34,348 bases of DNA from Spirochaetaceae bacterium (GTDB lineage: Bacteria > Spirochaetota > Spirochaetia > Treponematales > Treponemataceae): positions 1 to 34,348 of the forward strand of contig JAGARR010000047.1 in assembly GCA_017622135.1 (NCBI GenBank). Direction: 5' to 3'. Position 1 is the first letter of the stretch. Each line of letters starts with the position of its first letter. The notes below the pieces were generated by a model that was not told where the DNA came from, ran no database searches, and saw nothing but the letters and a program-made list of their open reading frames with translations. Positions 15,017 through 24,972 of this stretch are shown here, piece by piece. Both the position numbers and the translations under genes were made by a program.

Positions 15017-16129
15017 ATGAGTCGTGTATACAATTTTTCCGCAGGCCCTTCCTGCCTGCCAGAGTCAGTGCTGCAGGAAGCCGCTGCCGAGATGCTGGAC
15101 TACCAGGGCTCCGGCCAGTCCGTCATGGAGATGAGCCATCGCTCCAAGAACTACGAGCCCATCATCCAGGATGCCGAGGCACGTGTTCGCAGGCTGATGA
15201 GCATTCCTGACAACTACGCCATCCTCTTCCTGCAGGGCGGAGCCAGCACCCAGTTTGCCATGGTTCCCATGAACCTGAAGAAGCTGGGCAAGGCCGCCTA
15301 CGTGGACACCGGCATCTGGTCCGACAAGGCAATCAAGGAGGCCAAGAAGTACCTGACGGTGGATGTCATCGCCTCCTCCAAGGACCACGGCTACACCTTC
15401 ATCCCCGAAGTCAACAGGATTGAGGGGGACTACGACTACGGCTACATCACATTGAACAACACTATCGTGGGCACCAAGTGGGCCACCCTACCTGAAATGG
15501 GCAAGCGCTCCGACGGCACCGATATTCCTCTGGTGGCAGATGCCTCCAGCTGCATCCTGAGCGAGCCGGTGGACATCAGCAGGTTCGGCATCTTCTTTGC
15601 CGGAGCACAAAAGAACCTGGCCCCTGCCGGAGTGACGCTGGTGATCATCCGCAAGGACCTCATCACCGAGTTCCCCGACCCGCTCACGCCCACCATGCTG
15701 GACTACAAGACCCACGCCGACAGCGACTCCATGTACAACACCCCGCCCTGCTACACCATCTACATCATGGGCAAGGTTTTGGCCTGGATCGAGGCCAACG
15801 GAGGAGCGCAGGGGATGCTCAAGCGGAACCAGGAGAAGGCAGACCTGTTCTACAGCTACCTCGATAGCAGCGACTTCTACAAGAGTCCTGTGGAAAAGAA
15901 CAGCCGCTCCCTGATGAACATCCCCTTTGTGACACGGGAAACTGACCCAGACAAGGTGGCCGCCCTGAACAAGAGGTTCGTGGCTGAGGCCGCCGCCGCC
16001 GGACTGGTGAATCTGGCGGGACACCGTCTGGTGGGTGGAATGCGGGCCTCCATCTACAACGCCATGCCCATTGAGGGTGTGAAGGCCCTCATTGCCTTTA
16101 TGGACAAGTTTGCGGCCGAAAACAGGTAG
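15017..16129 (+). CDS. serC: Phosphoserine aminotransferase
   Basis: This 370-residue PLP enzyme converts 3-phosphohydroxypyruvate and glutamate to phosphoserine, the second step of serine synthesis. The sequence starts YNFSAGPSCLPESVLQEA as in all SerC proteins and has SHRSKNYEPI and LQGGASTQFAMVPMN. The PLP lysine is in FFAGAQKNLAPAGV, and the C-terminus has LVGGMRASIYNAMP with the substrate-binding Arg. The ATG has AAGGAG six bases upstream. It is placed between rex and serA, and serA follows after 85 nt, so first- and second-step enzymes are adjacent. No serB is in the window. Confidence 0.96.
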   Translation: MSRVYNFSAGPSCLPESVLQEAAAEMLDYQGSGQSVMEMSHRSKNYEPIIQDAEARVRRLMSIPDNYAILFLQGGASTQFAMVPMNLKKLGKAAYVDTGIWSDKAIKEAKKYLTVDVIASSKDHGYTFIPEVNRIEGDYDYGYITLNNTIVGTKWATLPEMGKRSDGTDIPLVADASSCILSEPVDISRFGIFFAGAQKNLAPAGVTLVIIRKDLITEFPDPLTPTMLDYKTHADSDSMYNTPPCYTIYIMGKVLAWIEANGGAQGMLKRNQEKADLFYSYLDSSDFYKSPVEKNSRSLMNIPFVTRETDPDKVAALNKRFVAEAAAAGLVNLAGHRLVGGMRASIYNAMPIEGVKALIAFMDKFAAENR

Positions 16130-16214
16130 GACAGCCAGAACCGGCACGTGCCACCGCAACAAAGTCCGCCGAGGAAGATGATTCTTCGGTACAATCCATC
16201 TTTTAGGAGTAGCT

Positions 16215-17393
16215 ATGTACAAGATTCAGACATTGAACAAGATTTCCGCCCAGGGGCTGGCCCAGCTGCCCCGCGACGACTACGAGGTGGCCTCCGAGCT
16301 GCTGACTCCCGATGCCATCCTGGTCCGTTCTGCCGACATGCACAGCATGGAGCTTCCTGACTCGGTGAAGGCCATTGCCCGTGCGGGAGCCGGCACCAAC
16401 AACATCCCCATTCCCGCCATGACGGAGCGGGGCGTTGTGGTGTTCAACACCCCCGGCGCCAATGCCAACGCCGTGCGGGAGCTGGTGCTGCTGTCACTGC
16501 TTCTGGCCAGCCGCCCCGTCATCCAGGCCGCCGAGTGGGTGCAGGGTCTTGCGGGCAAGGGCAGTGAGATTCCAGACCTGGCGGAAAAGGGCAAGTCCCA
16601 GTTCGTTGGCCCGGAGATTCGTGGCAAGACCTTAGGTGTCATCGGTCTGGGAGCCATTGGTGCAATGGTGGCCAACAGTGCCTCCGATTTGGGCATGGAG
16701 GTCATCGGCTACGACCCCTTCATCTCCGTGGATGCCGCCTGGTCCTTGAGCCGCTCCGTGGCAAAGGCCGAGACCCTGGACACCATCCTCACCAGGGCCG
16801 ACTACATCACCATCCACGTGCCCCAAACCCCTGAGACCAAGGGTCTCATCAATGCCGACCGCATCAAGGCCATGAAGAAGGGCGTGCGAATCGTCAACCT
16901 GGCCCGTGGCGGCCTGGTGGTGAACGCCGACATTTTGGAGGGAATCAAGTCCGGCAAGATTGACTGCTTTGTCACCGACTTTGCCGACGAAGAGCTTTTG
17001 GGCAACGACAAGGTTATCTGCATGCCCCACCTGGGAGCCTCCACCCCGGAGGCTGAGGAGAACTGCGCCCTGATGGCCGTGAAGCAGCTGCGGGACTTCC
17101 TGGAGACCGGAACCATCATCAACTCCGTAAATTTCCCCAAGTGCAGGCTGGAGGAGCCCATCCCCTCTGGCGGAACACGGTTGTGCGTCGCCCACAAGAA
17201 CATCCCCAACATGGTGGGCCAGATTACCACCGCCCTGGCAGAGTCCAGCCTGAACATCTCCGGCATGACAAACCAGAGCCGTGGCGACGTGGCCTACACC
17301 GTCATCGACGTGGACACCCCCGTGGACGGTGCCTCCATGTACAAGCTGGGAGCCATAAAGGGCCTCATCGGCGTGCGTCCCATCGCTGGCTAG
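16215..17393 (+). CDS. serA: D-3-phosphoglycerate dehydrogenase with C-terminal ACT domain
   Basis: This 392-residue NAD-dependent dehydrogenase oxidises 3-phosphoglycerate to phosphohydroxypyruvate. The substrate domain has AIARAGAGTNNIPIPA. The nucleotide domain has LGVIGLGAIGAMVANSA (GxGxxG), IHVPQTPETKGLI, VRIVNLARGGLV with the catalytic Arg, and the catalytic His in MPHLGASTPEAEENC. An ACT domain occupies the last ~75 residues (RLCVAHKNIPNMVGQITTAL...), so serine feedback is possible. It lacks the extra intervening domain of the long SerA type. AGGAG lies five bases before the ATG. Between serC and serA is a GGCACGTGCC palindrome (16143-16152) of unknown meaning. A strong terminator follows. 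Confidence 0.95.
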   Translation: MYKIQTLNKISAQGLAQLPRDDYEVASELLTPDAILVRSADMHSMELPDSVKAIARAGAGTNNIPIPAMTERGVVVFNTPGANANAVRELVLLSLLLASRPVIQAAEWVQGLAGKGSEIPDLAEKGKSQFVGPEIRGKTLGVIGLGAIGAMVANSASDLGMEVIGYDPFISVDAAWSLSRSVAKAETLDTILTRADYITIHVPQTPETKGLINADRIKAMKKGVRIVNLARGGLVVNADILEGIKSGKIDCFVTDFADEELLGNDKVICMPHLGASTPEAEENCALMAVKQLRDFLETGTIINSVNFPKCRLEEPIPSGGTRLCVAHKNIPNMVGQITTALAESSLNISGMTNQSRGDVAYTVIDVDTPVDGASMYKLGAIKGLIGVRPIAG

Positions 17394-17433
17394 CAGGGCT
17401 GCCACCCGGTGACAACTGGCGAGAACAAGCGAA

Positions 17434-17463
17434 AAGGCCGAGGCTTCAGCCCCGGCCTTTTTT
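17434..17463 (+). terminator. Intrinsic terminator of the rex-serC-serA region
   Basis: AAGGCC (17434-17439) and GGCCTT (17454-17459) with an inner GGCT/AGCC helix, followed by a T-rich tail that continues to 17481. It lies about 40 nt after the serA stop. Confidence 0.88.
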
Positions 17464-17471
17464 GTTTTTTG

Positions 17472-17489
17472 TTTTTTTTTTGGGGGGGG
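17472..17489. repeat. T10-G8 double homopolymer tract
   Basis: Ten T (17472-17481) are directly followed by eight G (17482-17489) between the serA terminator and the 3' end of recQ. It is outside any gene I can support, so a length change would not alter a protein. Confidence 0.8.
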
Positions 17490-17554
17490 CCGCACCACCA
17501 AGTCACTGCGGGAAGCCTAGAACCCTGTAGTTGGTGCTTCTTCCCCCGGCCCCC

Positions 17555-19531
<1,977 letters not shown>

Positions 19532-19537
19532 GGCTTG

Positions 19538-19543
19538 AGTATA
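19538..19543 (-). promoter_or_regulatory. -10 box of recQ, leaderless arrangement
   Basis: TATACT on the minus strand, then six bases (CAAGCC), then the recQ ATG. No convincing -35 hexamer is visible at 16-18 bp, so the strength is uncertain. Confidence 0.45.
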
Positions 19544-19608
19544 CCATAAAGCGAGGCGGGAAACTACGGGAAGAAGTCGGGAGAGGAGCCTTCACTAATT
19601 TATTGACA

Positions 19609-19634
19609 ATACGTATAAACTAAAATATACGTAT
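19609..19634 (+). promoter_or_regulatory. Paired ATACGTAT palindromes before the antitoxin-like gene
   Basis: Two identical self-complementary octamers ATACGTAT at 19609-19616 and 19627-19634, with centres 18 bp apart. A TTGACA (19603-19608) and the candidate -10 boxes TATAAA (19614-19619) and TAAAAT (19621-19626) are embedded in or next to them. The second octamer reaches into the ATG at 19633. This is the layout expected for an autorepressing ribbon-helix-helix antitoxin. Confidence 0.5.
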
Positions 19635-19929
19635 GGATACAAAGCTCACTTTAAAACTAAATCAAGACTCTATTCTGCAAGCAAAGAACTATGTTGCAGA
19701 AAAAGGAATTTCCCTTTCAAAATTGGTGGAAAATTTTTTTGACAGCATTTCCCTTCAATCAGCTGAAATGTCCACAACGCCCCAATACTCAGCCCTGGTA
19801 CAGGAGCTGGCAGGAATCATAACGCTTCCTACCGATTTTGACGAAAAGCGAGAATACGCGGGCTACAAAACAGCAGGGATTATCGTTCAAACACCAGAAA
19901 CCTTTTTAATCGCTTCTGGCCTTGTGTAA
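19633..19929 (+). CDS. Antitoxin-like protein (DUF6364 type), orphan
   Basis: This 98-residue protein's first ~45 residues (MDTKLTLKLNQDSILQAKNY, then EKGISLSKLVENFF) resemble the ribbon-helix-helix DNA-binding part of DUF6364-type antitoxins. Residues 52-75 (YSALVQELAGIITLPTDFDEKREYAG) match the usual linker that wraps the toxin. In that family the protein normally ends shortly after this point and a PIN-domain toxin gene follows at once. Here the last ~20 residues diverge (GYKTAGIIVQTPETFLIASGLV) and the next gene is a convergent nitroreductase 13 nt away, so no toxin exists on this strand. The start lacks a Shine-Dalgarno. The gene is AT-richer than its surroundings, which fits an acquired and partly lost module. 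The family assignment is from memory of its motif. Confidence 0.6.
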   Translation: MDTKLTLKLNQDSILQAKNYVAEKGISLSKLVENFFDSISLQSAEMSTTPQYSALVQELAGIITLPTDFDEKREYAGYKTAGIIVQTPETFLIASGLV

Positions 19930-19942
19930 TCTCCTGCTGCAA

Positions 19943-20461
19943 TCACTCAACGATGGCCCACTGACCAATGATCTCCTTGGCGGCCGGTGGTTTTGCAGGA
20001 TAGCCGATGGCAGCACAGCCGTAGACTCCATGCTCCTCAGGAATGCCGAATTCCGTAAGGATTCCACGGACAGCAGACTCGTCGTGGCAGTCCTGCAGCT
20101 GGTTAATCCACACGCAACCAAGGCCAAGCCCTTGGCAGGCCAGATAAATGTTTTCCATGGCACAGGCATTGTCCACCTCACGGTACTTGCTGTCCCGCAG
20201 ATTGGAGGTTATCACCAGCACCTGGGGCTTGTACATGTTGTAATAGGCACCACGCTTGAGGGCAGCACCAACCGCAGTGGCAAGCCGCTGGATTTTTTCA
20301 GGATTTACCACGGCGGTGAATTTCCACGTTTGCTTTCCCATTCCGCTGGGAGCAGCCAAGGCACAGTCCAGAATGGTCCGCACCTGTTCGGCACTCACCG
20401 CCTCATCCGTAAAGCTACGGTAGGTCCGCCGCTCCAAAATCGCCTTGATAACCTCGTTCAT
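19943..20461 (-). CDS. Nitroreductase family protein
   Basis: This 172-residue FMN-dependent oxidoreductase-fold protein begins VIKAILERRTYRSFTDEAVSAEQV, the standard N-terminus with the FMN-phosphate-binding RRTYRSF. It continues with LAAPSGMGKQTWKF (FMN-binding loop, normally APSxxNxQPW) and, near the end, GLGLGCVWINQL and GYPAKPP. It is the short single-domain form, acting as a dimer with NAD(P)H on nitro compounds, quinones or similar; the substrate is unknown. The ATG at 20459-20461 has AGGAGG five bases upstream. It is separated from the metF pair by 92 bp without a clear terminator. Confidence 0.88.
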   Translation of the reverse strand: MNEVIKAILERRTYRSFTDEAVSAEQVRTILDCALAAPSGMGKQTWKFTAVVNPEKIQRLATAVGAALKRGAYYNMYKPQVLVITSNLRDSKYREVDNACAMENIYLACQGLGLGCVWINQLQDCHDESAVRGILTEFGIPEEHGVYGCAAIGYPAKPPAAKEIIGQWAIVE

Positions 20462-20553
20462 AGCTACCTCCTGATGTTCCTTCTATAAACCATGATACTC
20501 CATATTCGGTGACGATGCCACCTGCTTCTCATGCCGACTCCATCTGCCTCCCC

Positions 20554-21234
20554 TCACACCCGCTCCATGCCGATGAAGGCGGTGACGGACTTTTCCGGAG
20601 CCATCACCAGGGAGTCCGTGAGGGTGAGGCCGATGCGCTGGGTGCAGGGCAACAGGGAGAAGAAATGCCGCTGCACCTCTAGGCTCACGTCACCGTAGCC
20701 GGGGCTGAACCGTGAGTGGAGCTTGAAGCCCTGCTCCGCCGCCTCCCGCTCCAGCTGTGCGTTCAGCTGGTCCAGATAGGACTCGATGAACATGGCTCCA
20801 GCCGCCTGCATGATGGCAGCCCTTGCCGCGTCCAGCTTGGTAAAGCGGCGGATGAGGTTGTCCGCCATAGGCCCAATGGTGGAGGCTATGAGAATCACCC
20901 TGCTGCATCCAGCCAGATTCTTGGCCAGGTACTTGCTGGCAAACTGAACTTCCCCGAATTTAATGATGGGCAGGGCGGCATCCCCGCACTCAGCAGACTG
21001 ATCAGGATATACAATCTCCAGCGGAAAGCTGGTGTACACGCTTTGAGCTTTCAGAGTGCCCTGCATTTGTTCTACGCAGGCTTCCACCATCTGCCGTAGC
21101 TCAGGGGGAATCCCGCCGTCCTTGCCCAGCACCACGGAGCGGGCAATGCCCATGTAGCGGTAGGTCTCGTCTAGGTCCACGGGAACGGCGGCCGCCTCCA
21201 TGCGATGATGCTGGATGACAAAATCCTCAATCAT
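20554..21234 (-). CDS. Stand-alone methionine synthase activation domain protein
   Basis: This 226-residue protein equals the reactivation domain of cobalamin-dependent methionine synthase. Its C-terminal part has the diagnostic SRFSPGYGDVSLEVQRHFFSLL and RIGLTLTDSLVMAPEKSVTAFIG, which bind S-adenosylmethionine during reductive methylation of inactive cob(II)alamin. In E. coli this domain is the C-terminus of MetH; in many anaerobes it is a separate protein, as here. It starts 8 nt after the metF stop in the same operon, so methyl-THF supply and MetH reactivation are coexpressed. The MetH catalytic subunit is not in this window. Confidence 0.88.
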   Translation of the reverse strand: MIEDFVIQHHRMEAAAVPVDLDETYRYMGIARSVVLGKDGGIPPELRQMVEACVEQMQGTLKAQSVYTSFPLEIVYPDQSAECGDAALPIIKFGEVQFASKYLAKNLAGCSRVILIASTIGPMADNLIRRFTKLDAARAAIMQAAGAMFIESYLDQLNAQLEREAAEQGFKLHSRFSPGYGDVSLEVQRHFFSLLPCTQRIGLTLTDSLVMAPEKSVTAFIGMERV

Positions 21235-21242
21235 GGCAGCAC

Positions 21243-22124
21243 CTACCGGGAGTGACTTTGATTTCCCACGATGTGGGACAGGTTCGCCTGAATCTGGCGG
21301 GCAACCTCCGGCTTGTTCATGGAGTAGACGTGGATGCCGTTCACCCCGTTGGCGATGAGGTCGATGATTTGGTCGGTGGCATAGGCGATTCCCGCCTGGG
21401 TCATGGCCGAAGGATTGTCGCCGAACCGGTCCACAATGGCCTTGAAGCGGGCGGGCAGGTAGGTTCCCGAAAGCTTGCAGATTCGTGCAATCTGCTTGCC
21501 GTTGGTGACCGGCATAATGCCCGCCACCACGGGAACGGTGATTCCCTGCTCCCGAATCTTGTACAGAAAATTGTAGAGGATGTTGTTGTCGAAGAACATC
21601 TGGGTGGTGAGGAACTGGCAGCCTGCGTCCACCTTCCTCTTCAGATTGAGGATGTCCTCACGGGAATTGGCGGACTCAGGATGCCCCTCAGGGTAGCAGG
21701 CCCCGCCGATGCAGAAGTCCCCGGCCTCACGGATGATTTCCACCAGGTCGCTGGCATAGCGGAACTCGGCGGCGGCCCAAGTGGAGCCTTCGGGAATGTC
21801 GCCCCGCAGTGCCAGGACATTTTCTATGCCGGCCGCCTTGATTTTTTCCAGCTGCTTCTGGATGGTAGCGCGGCTGGAGGACACGCAGGTAAAGTGGGCC
21901 AGAGCCGGCACCTGAAAGCCCGTCTGGATGTCGTCGGCGATTGCAACGGTATAAGTACTGGTTCCGCCGCCAGCGCCGTAGGTGACGCTCATAAAGTCGG
22001 GATGCAGGGCAGCAATGTCCCGCACGTTCTCCAGCAGGGGCTCGTAGGCCGCATCGGTCTTGGGCGGGAAGACCTCGAAGGACAGGGTGGGCCGCCCGGA
22101 TTTTAGCAAATCGATGATTTTCAT
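21243..22124 (-). CDS. metF: Methylenetetrahydrofolate reductase
   Basis: This 293-residue FAD enzyme reduces 5,10-methylene-THF to 5-methyl-THF for methionine synthesis. It shows LSFEVFPPKTD (active-site Glu), PDFMSVTYGAGGG, NVLALRGDIPEG, the FCIGGACYPEGHPES loop and TTQMFFDN. The start MKIIDLLKSG at 22124 matches the family; a 15-residue extension to 22169 would include the promoter. There is no Shine-Dalgarno. Instead TATTAT ends six bases before the ATG, so the mRNA is probably leaderless. It is first in a two-gene operon with the activation-domain protein. Confidence 0.94.
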   Translation of the reverse strand: MKIIDLLKSGRPTLSFEVFPPKTDAAYEPLLENVRDIAALHPDFMSVTYGAGGGTSTYTVAIADDIQTGFQVPALAHFTCVSSSRATIQKQLEKIKAAGIENVLALRGDIPEGSTWAAAEFRYASDLVEIIREAGDFCIGGACYPEGHPESANSREDILNLKRKVDAGCQFLTTQMFFDNNILYNFLYKIREQGITVPVVAGIMPVTNGKQIARICKLSGTYLPARFKAIVDRFGDNPSAMTQAGIAYATDQIIDLIANGVNGIHVYSMNKPEVARQIQANLSHIVGNQSHSR

Positions 22125-22130
22125 GGGGAA

Positions 22131-22161
22131 ATAATACAATTTTTGACAATTTAGTGCAATT
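22131..22161 (-). promoter_or_regulatory. metF promoter with three 10-nt AATTG repeats
   Basis: On the minus strand TTGCAC (22154-22159), 17 bp, TATTAT (22131-22136), then six bases to the ATG. Overlapping the spacer are three direct 10-mers in perfect phase: AATTGCACTA, AATTGTCAAA and AATTGTATTA (22132-22161). Repeats spaced one helical turn apart suggest a regulator binding cooperatively on one DNA face. Confidence 0.5.
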
Positions 22162-22183
22162 GAGGCCACCAGCCCATGGATAC

Positions 22184-22210
22184 AAAAAAGGAGCCAGCAA
22201 TTCTGGCCCC
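22184..22210 (-). terminator. Intrinsic terminator of putP
   Basis: On the minus strand GGGGCCAG (22203-22210), a 5-nt loop, CTGGCTCC (22190-22197), then six T. It separates putP from the metF promoter. Confidence 0.85.
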
Positions 22211-22232
22211 TTCTATATCAACAAATGCACAA

Positions 22233-23747
22233 TCAGTCCGGCAGCTTCCGATAGGCATCGAATTCCGCCAGCATCTGGGAATCCTTATTCTTGTCCAGCA
22301 GGCTCACCACAACGGTAGCCACAAGGCAGAGGATAAAGGCGGGCAGAATCTCGTAGACAGCAAAGATGCCCCCCTGGAGGTTGTGCCACAGGATGACGGT
22401 AACGCCACCCACAATGAGACCGGCGGTGGCACCCTTGGCGGTGGCTCCACGCCAGAACAGAGCCAGCAGCACCAGCGGCCCGAAGGTGGCGCCAAAGCCC
22501 GCCCAGGCGTAGCTCACCAGGCCGAAGATGGAGCTGTTCTCATCCCAAGCCAGCACAAAGGCGATGGCAGAAATCGCCAAAACTGCAATGCGGCTCACCG
22601 TCAGAATCTGGGCGGGAGTGGCATCCCTTTTTATCAGGCCCTTGTAGATGTCATGGCTGAAGGCGGAGGAGGCCACCAAAAGCTGGGAGTCGGCAGTGCT
22701 CATGGCAGCGGCAAGAATGGCGCACAGGAAGATTCCCGCAATGAAGGCCGGAAACATGGACTGGATGGACACGCTGAAGATGGTCTCCGCCGCAACCGGG
22801 GAGAGCACCTGGGGCAGGTGGTACACGGTTCCCAGGCTTCCCACAATCAGGGCTCCAATGAAGGCGAGGATTACCCAGACGGTAGCAATGCGGCGGGAAA
22901 GCGCCACGTCCTTGTTGGAGCGGATTCCCATAAAGCGCACCAGGATATGAGGCATTCCGAAATAACCCAATCCCCAGGCCAAGGCGGAGATGATGGGAAC
23001 GATGCCATAGTGCTGGTTCGCCGTAAACTTCGCCTGCATCTCGGCCCCGAATTCTCCACTCATAGCCCGCTGTCCAAATTCACCGACCCTTGCCATGGCC
23101 TCCGTGGGGCCGCCCAGTGACACCACCATGACGGCACCCACGAGAATCAGCGCAAAGAACATCAGGGTTCCCTGAATGAAATCCGTGGCACAGACGGCAA
23201 GGTAGCCGCCCAAAATCGTGTAGACAAGAATGACTGCCACACCGATGGCAAGTCCAAGGTGGTAGTCCATGCCAAAGACCGAGTTGAACAGCTTGGCGCA
23301 GGCAACAAAGCCAGATGCCGTGTAAATCGTAAAGAAAAAGATGATGAGGATGACTGAAATCGTTGACAGGACACGGCTTTTGTCCTTAAACCGGTGGGTA
23401 AAGAATTCCGGCATGGTGACGGAATCCCCGAAGGCAACAGTACACTTGCGCAGGGGCTTTGCCACGATGAGCCAATTCAGGTAGGTTCCGATTACCAGTC
23501 CCAGGGCTGTCCAGAAGGCTTCCTTCATGCCACCCAGATAGGCCACACCGGGCAGTCCCATCAAAAGCCAGCCGGACATGTCGGATGCCTCGGCGCTCAG
23601 TGCCGTCATCCAAGGGCCCACCTTCCGGCCGCCCAAAAAGAAGTCGCTGGAGGTTTCGTTTTTCTTCATGTACCGCATCCCGATGACAACCATCATCGAA
23701 AGATACAGCACAAAGGCCAGAATAATGCTAATCATGTTTGAATCCAT
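22233..23747 (-). CDS. putP: Sodium/proline symporter
   Basis: This 504-residue inner-membrane transporter of the sodium:solute symporter family imports proline with Na+. The proline-specific signature EASDMSGWLLMGLPG is near residue 55, with GPWMTALSA just before it. A second family motif, AILAAAMSTADSQLLVASSAF, is near residue 345 (Na+-site Ser/Thr). About a dozen hydrophobic helices alternate along the chain. The ATG has AGGAG six bases upstream and lies 28 nt after the stop of the vWA gene, so the two are probably cotranscribed. A terminator follows. Confidence 0.94.
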   Translation of the reverse strand: MDSNMISIILAFVLYLSMMVVIGMRYMKKNETSSDFFLGGRKVGPWMTALSAEASDMSGWLLMGLPGVAYLGGMKEAFWTALGLVIGTYLNWLIVAKPLRKCTVAFGDSVTMPEFFTHRFKDKSRVLSTISVILIIFFFTIYTASGFVACAKLFNSVFGMDYHLGLAIGVAVILVYTILGGYLAVCATDFIQGTLMFFALILVGAVMVVSLGGPTEAMARVGEFGQRAMSGEFGAEMQAKFTANQHYGIVPIISALAWGLGYFGMPHILVRFMGIRSNKDVALSRRIATVWVILAFIGALIVGSLGTVYHLPQVLSPVAAETIFSVSIQSMFPAFIAGIFLCAILAAAMSTADSQLLVASSAFSHDIYKGLIKRDATPAQILTVSRIAVLAISAIAFVLAWDENSSIFGLVSYAWAGFGATFGPLVLLALFWRGATAKGATAGLIVGGVTVILWHNLQGGIFAVYEILPAFILCLVATVVVSLLDKNKDSQMLAEFDAYRKLPD

Positions 23748-23775
23748 TTATAACTCCTAAAATCTATCTATTTGT

Positions 23776-24828
23776 CTAGCATTGGTTTGTAGCAGAAGGG
23801 TCGTCCGAATCGTCATGCATCTTGTTTATCTTGCTGCAGTGAATCTCGTTGTCCAAATCCCCCGGAAACACCTCCTCCCCCTCATTGCAAACCTTCAGCA
23901 GCTGCTTCTTGAACTCAAGGACGGAGGCGGGGCGATGAAAGCTGCCCTCTGTGGCCTCGGCCAAATCCTTGAGGTAGTCCAGACCATCTGCCAGTGCAAA
24001 GGTGTGAATTTTCACGCAGTAGTCCTTGCAGCCCTGGCTGTTCCGGGCAATGTTCTGGTTCAGGTTCTTTGTCAGGGCCAGCATGGTGTCCGCCTTGCCC
24101 TTGTCGCTGGGAAGGCCGTCAGTAATCAGGATAATCTCCTTTTTCAGCCCATTGTCCTTGGTAAAATGCTTCATGGCGTTGATGAGGGCGTAGAAAATCA
24201 TCCGTGTCTCAGAGCCCATACCATCCAGCTCGCCTGCTGCCTTGGCAAATTGCTCTGGCTGGTAGAAGGTGCCGTGGCTCTGAGTCCACAGGTAGCGGGT
24301 GCTGACCAGCGTAACCTTTCCGTAGAATCGGGAGCCGCTGTCTGACTTGAGGAGGTATTTTGCTACATTGGCGGCAATTCCCTTGAAGGCCACCACGTAG
24401 TCCCACATGGACTGCGCCGTGTTGACGACTATGGCAACCTCCTTGCCGAATCCAGCGCAGAGCTTGATTCCTAGGCTCTGTTCTGCCATCTTGAAGCCGG
24501 TAATGGTGAGCTGATGACGGGTACAGATGCCCGTTACCGTCAGGACCTCATCCTTCAGGCTATAGCGCAGCTTGCCGTTGTCGCTGATGTACTGGTTTTC
24601 CCCAGTCTGGCAGCCGCCCCGCAGCACCTCCCCTTCAAAGACCACCGGGCCCGTCTTTCCCGCCGCCTCGATGGTGTCCTGATCCCTTGCATAGATACTG
24701 CCCGGTGTCGGCTCGATTATGGCCTGCGGAGACGATGACATGCAGGTCTGACCCTTAATCAGGTCGCAAAGCATGGTGTCAATGAGCTCCTGATTAATTT
24801 CAGGCAGCTGCTGAGTCATATTGTTCAT
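23776..24828 (-). CDS. von Willebrand factor A domain protein, cytoplasmic
   Basis: This 350-residue protein has no signal peptide or membrane segment. Residues about 130-310 form a vWA-like fold: VAIVVNTAQSMWDYV (strand 1), GSETRMIFYALINAM (Thr motif region), KEIILITDGLPSDKGKADTM (strand 4 with Asp-Gly) and VKIHTFALADG. The first metal-site motif, usually DxSxS, is NTAQS here (Asn136), so the MIDAS may be weak. The N-terminal 125 residues and the Cys-containing acidic tail (HCSKINKMHDDSDDPSATNQC) are not recognised. The start at 24828 has AAGGAG six bases upstream; an upstream in-frame GTG at 24858 is disfavoured. It is probably cotranscribed with putP from the promoter at 24918-24946. Function unknown. 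Confidence 0.72.
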   Translation of the reverse strand: MNNMTQQLPEINQELIDTMLCDLIKGQTCMSSSPQAIIEPTPGSIYARDQDTIEAAGKTGPVVFEGEVLRGGCQTGENQYISDNGKLRYSLKDEVLTVTGICTRHQLTITGFKMAEQSLGIKLCAGFGKEVAIVVNTAQSMWDYVVAFKGIAANVAKYLLKSDSGSRFYGKVTLVSTRYLWTQSHGTFYQPEQFAKAAGELDGMGSETRMIFYALINAMKHFTKDNGLKKEIILITDGLPSDKGKADTMLALTKNLNQNIARNSQGCKDYCVKIHTFALADGLDYLKDLAEATEGSFHRPASVLEFKKQLLKVCNEGEEVFPGDLDNEIHCSKINKMHDDSDDPSATNQC

Positions 24829-24917
24829 GGGAAACTCCTTTGACAAGACAGCACCCAAATCCCTGCAAGCTTGTATCTGGTTGGCAAGGTCTGGGGGATG
24901 GTTGTTTCAGATTCTCC

Positions 24918-24951
24918 ACTATATCAAAAGATTAGCTTCACTTCAAGGAGT
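24918..24951 (-). promoter_or_regulatory. Promoter of the vWA-putP unit, copy B of a duplicated promoter
   Basis: On the minus strand TTGAAG (24941-24946), 17 bp, TATAGT (24918-24923). The box is preceded by AACTCC and followed by GGAG. The same layout and most of the same bases recur at 27053-27086, upstream of the ABC operon. It begins about 20 nt after the permease stop and gives a leader of about 80 nt. Confidence 0.55.
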
Positions 24952-24972
24952 TGCCTCCTGCTCCAGTACGGT

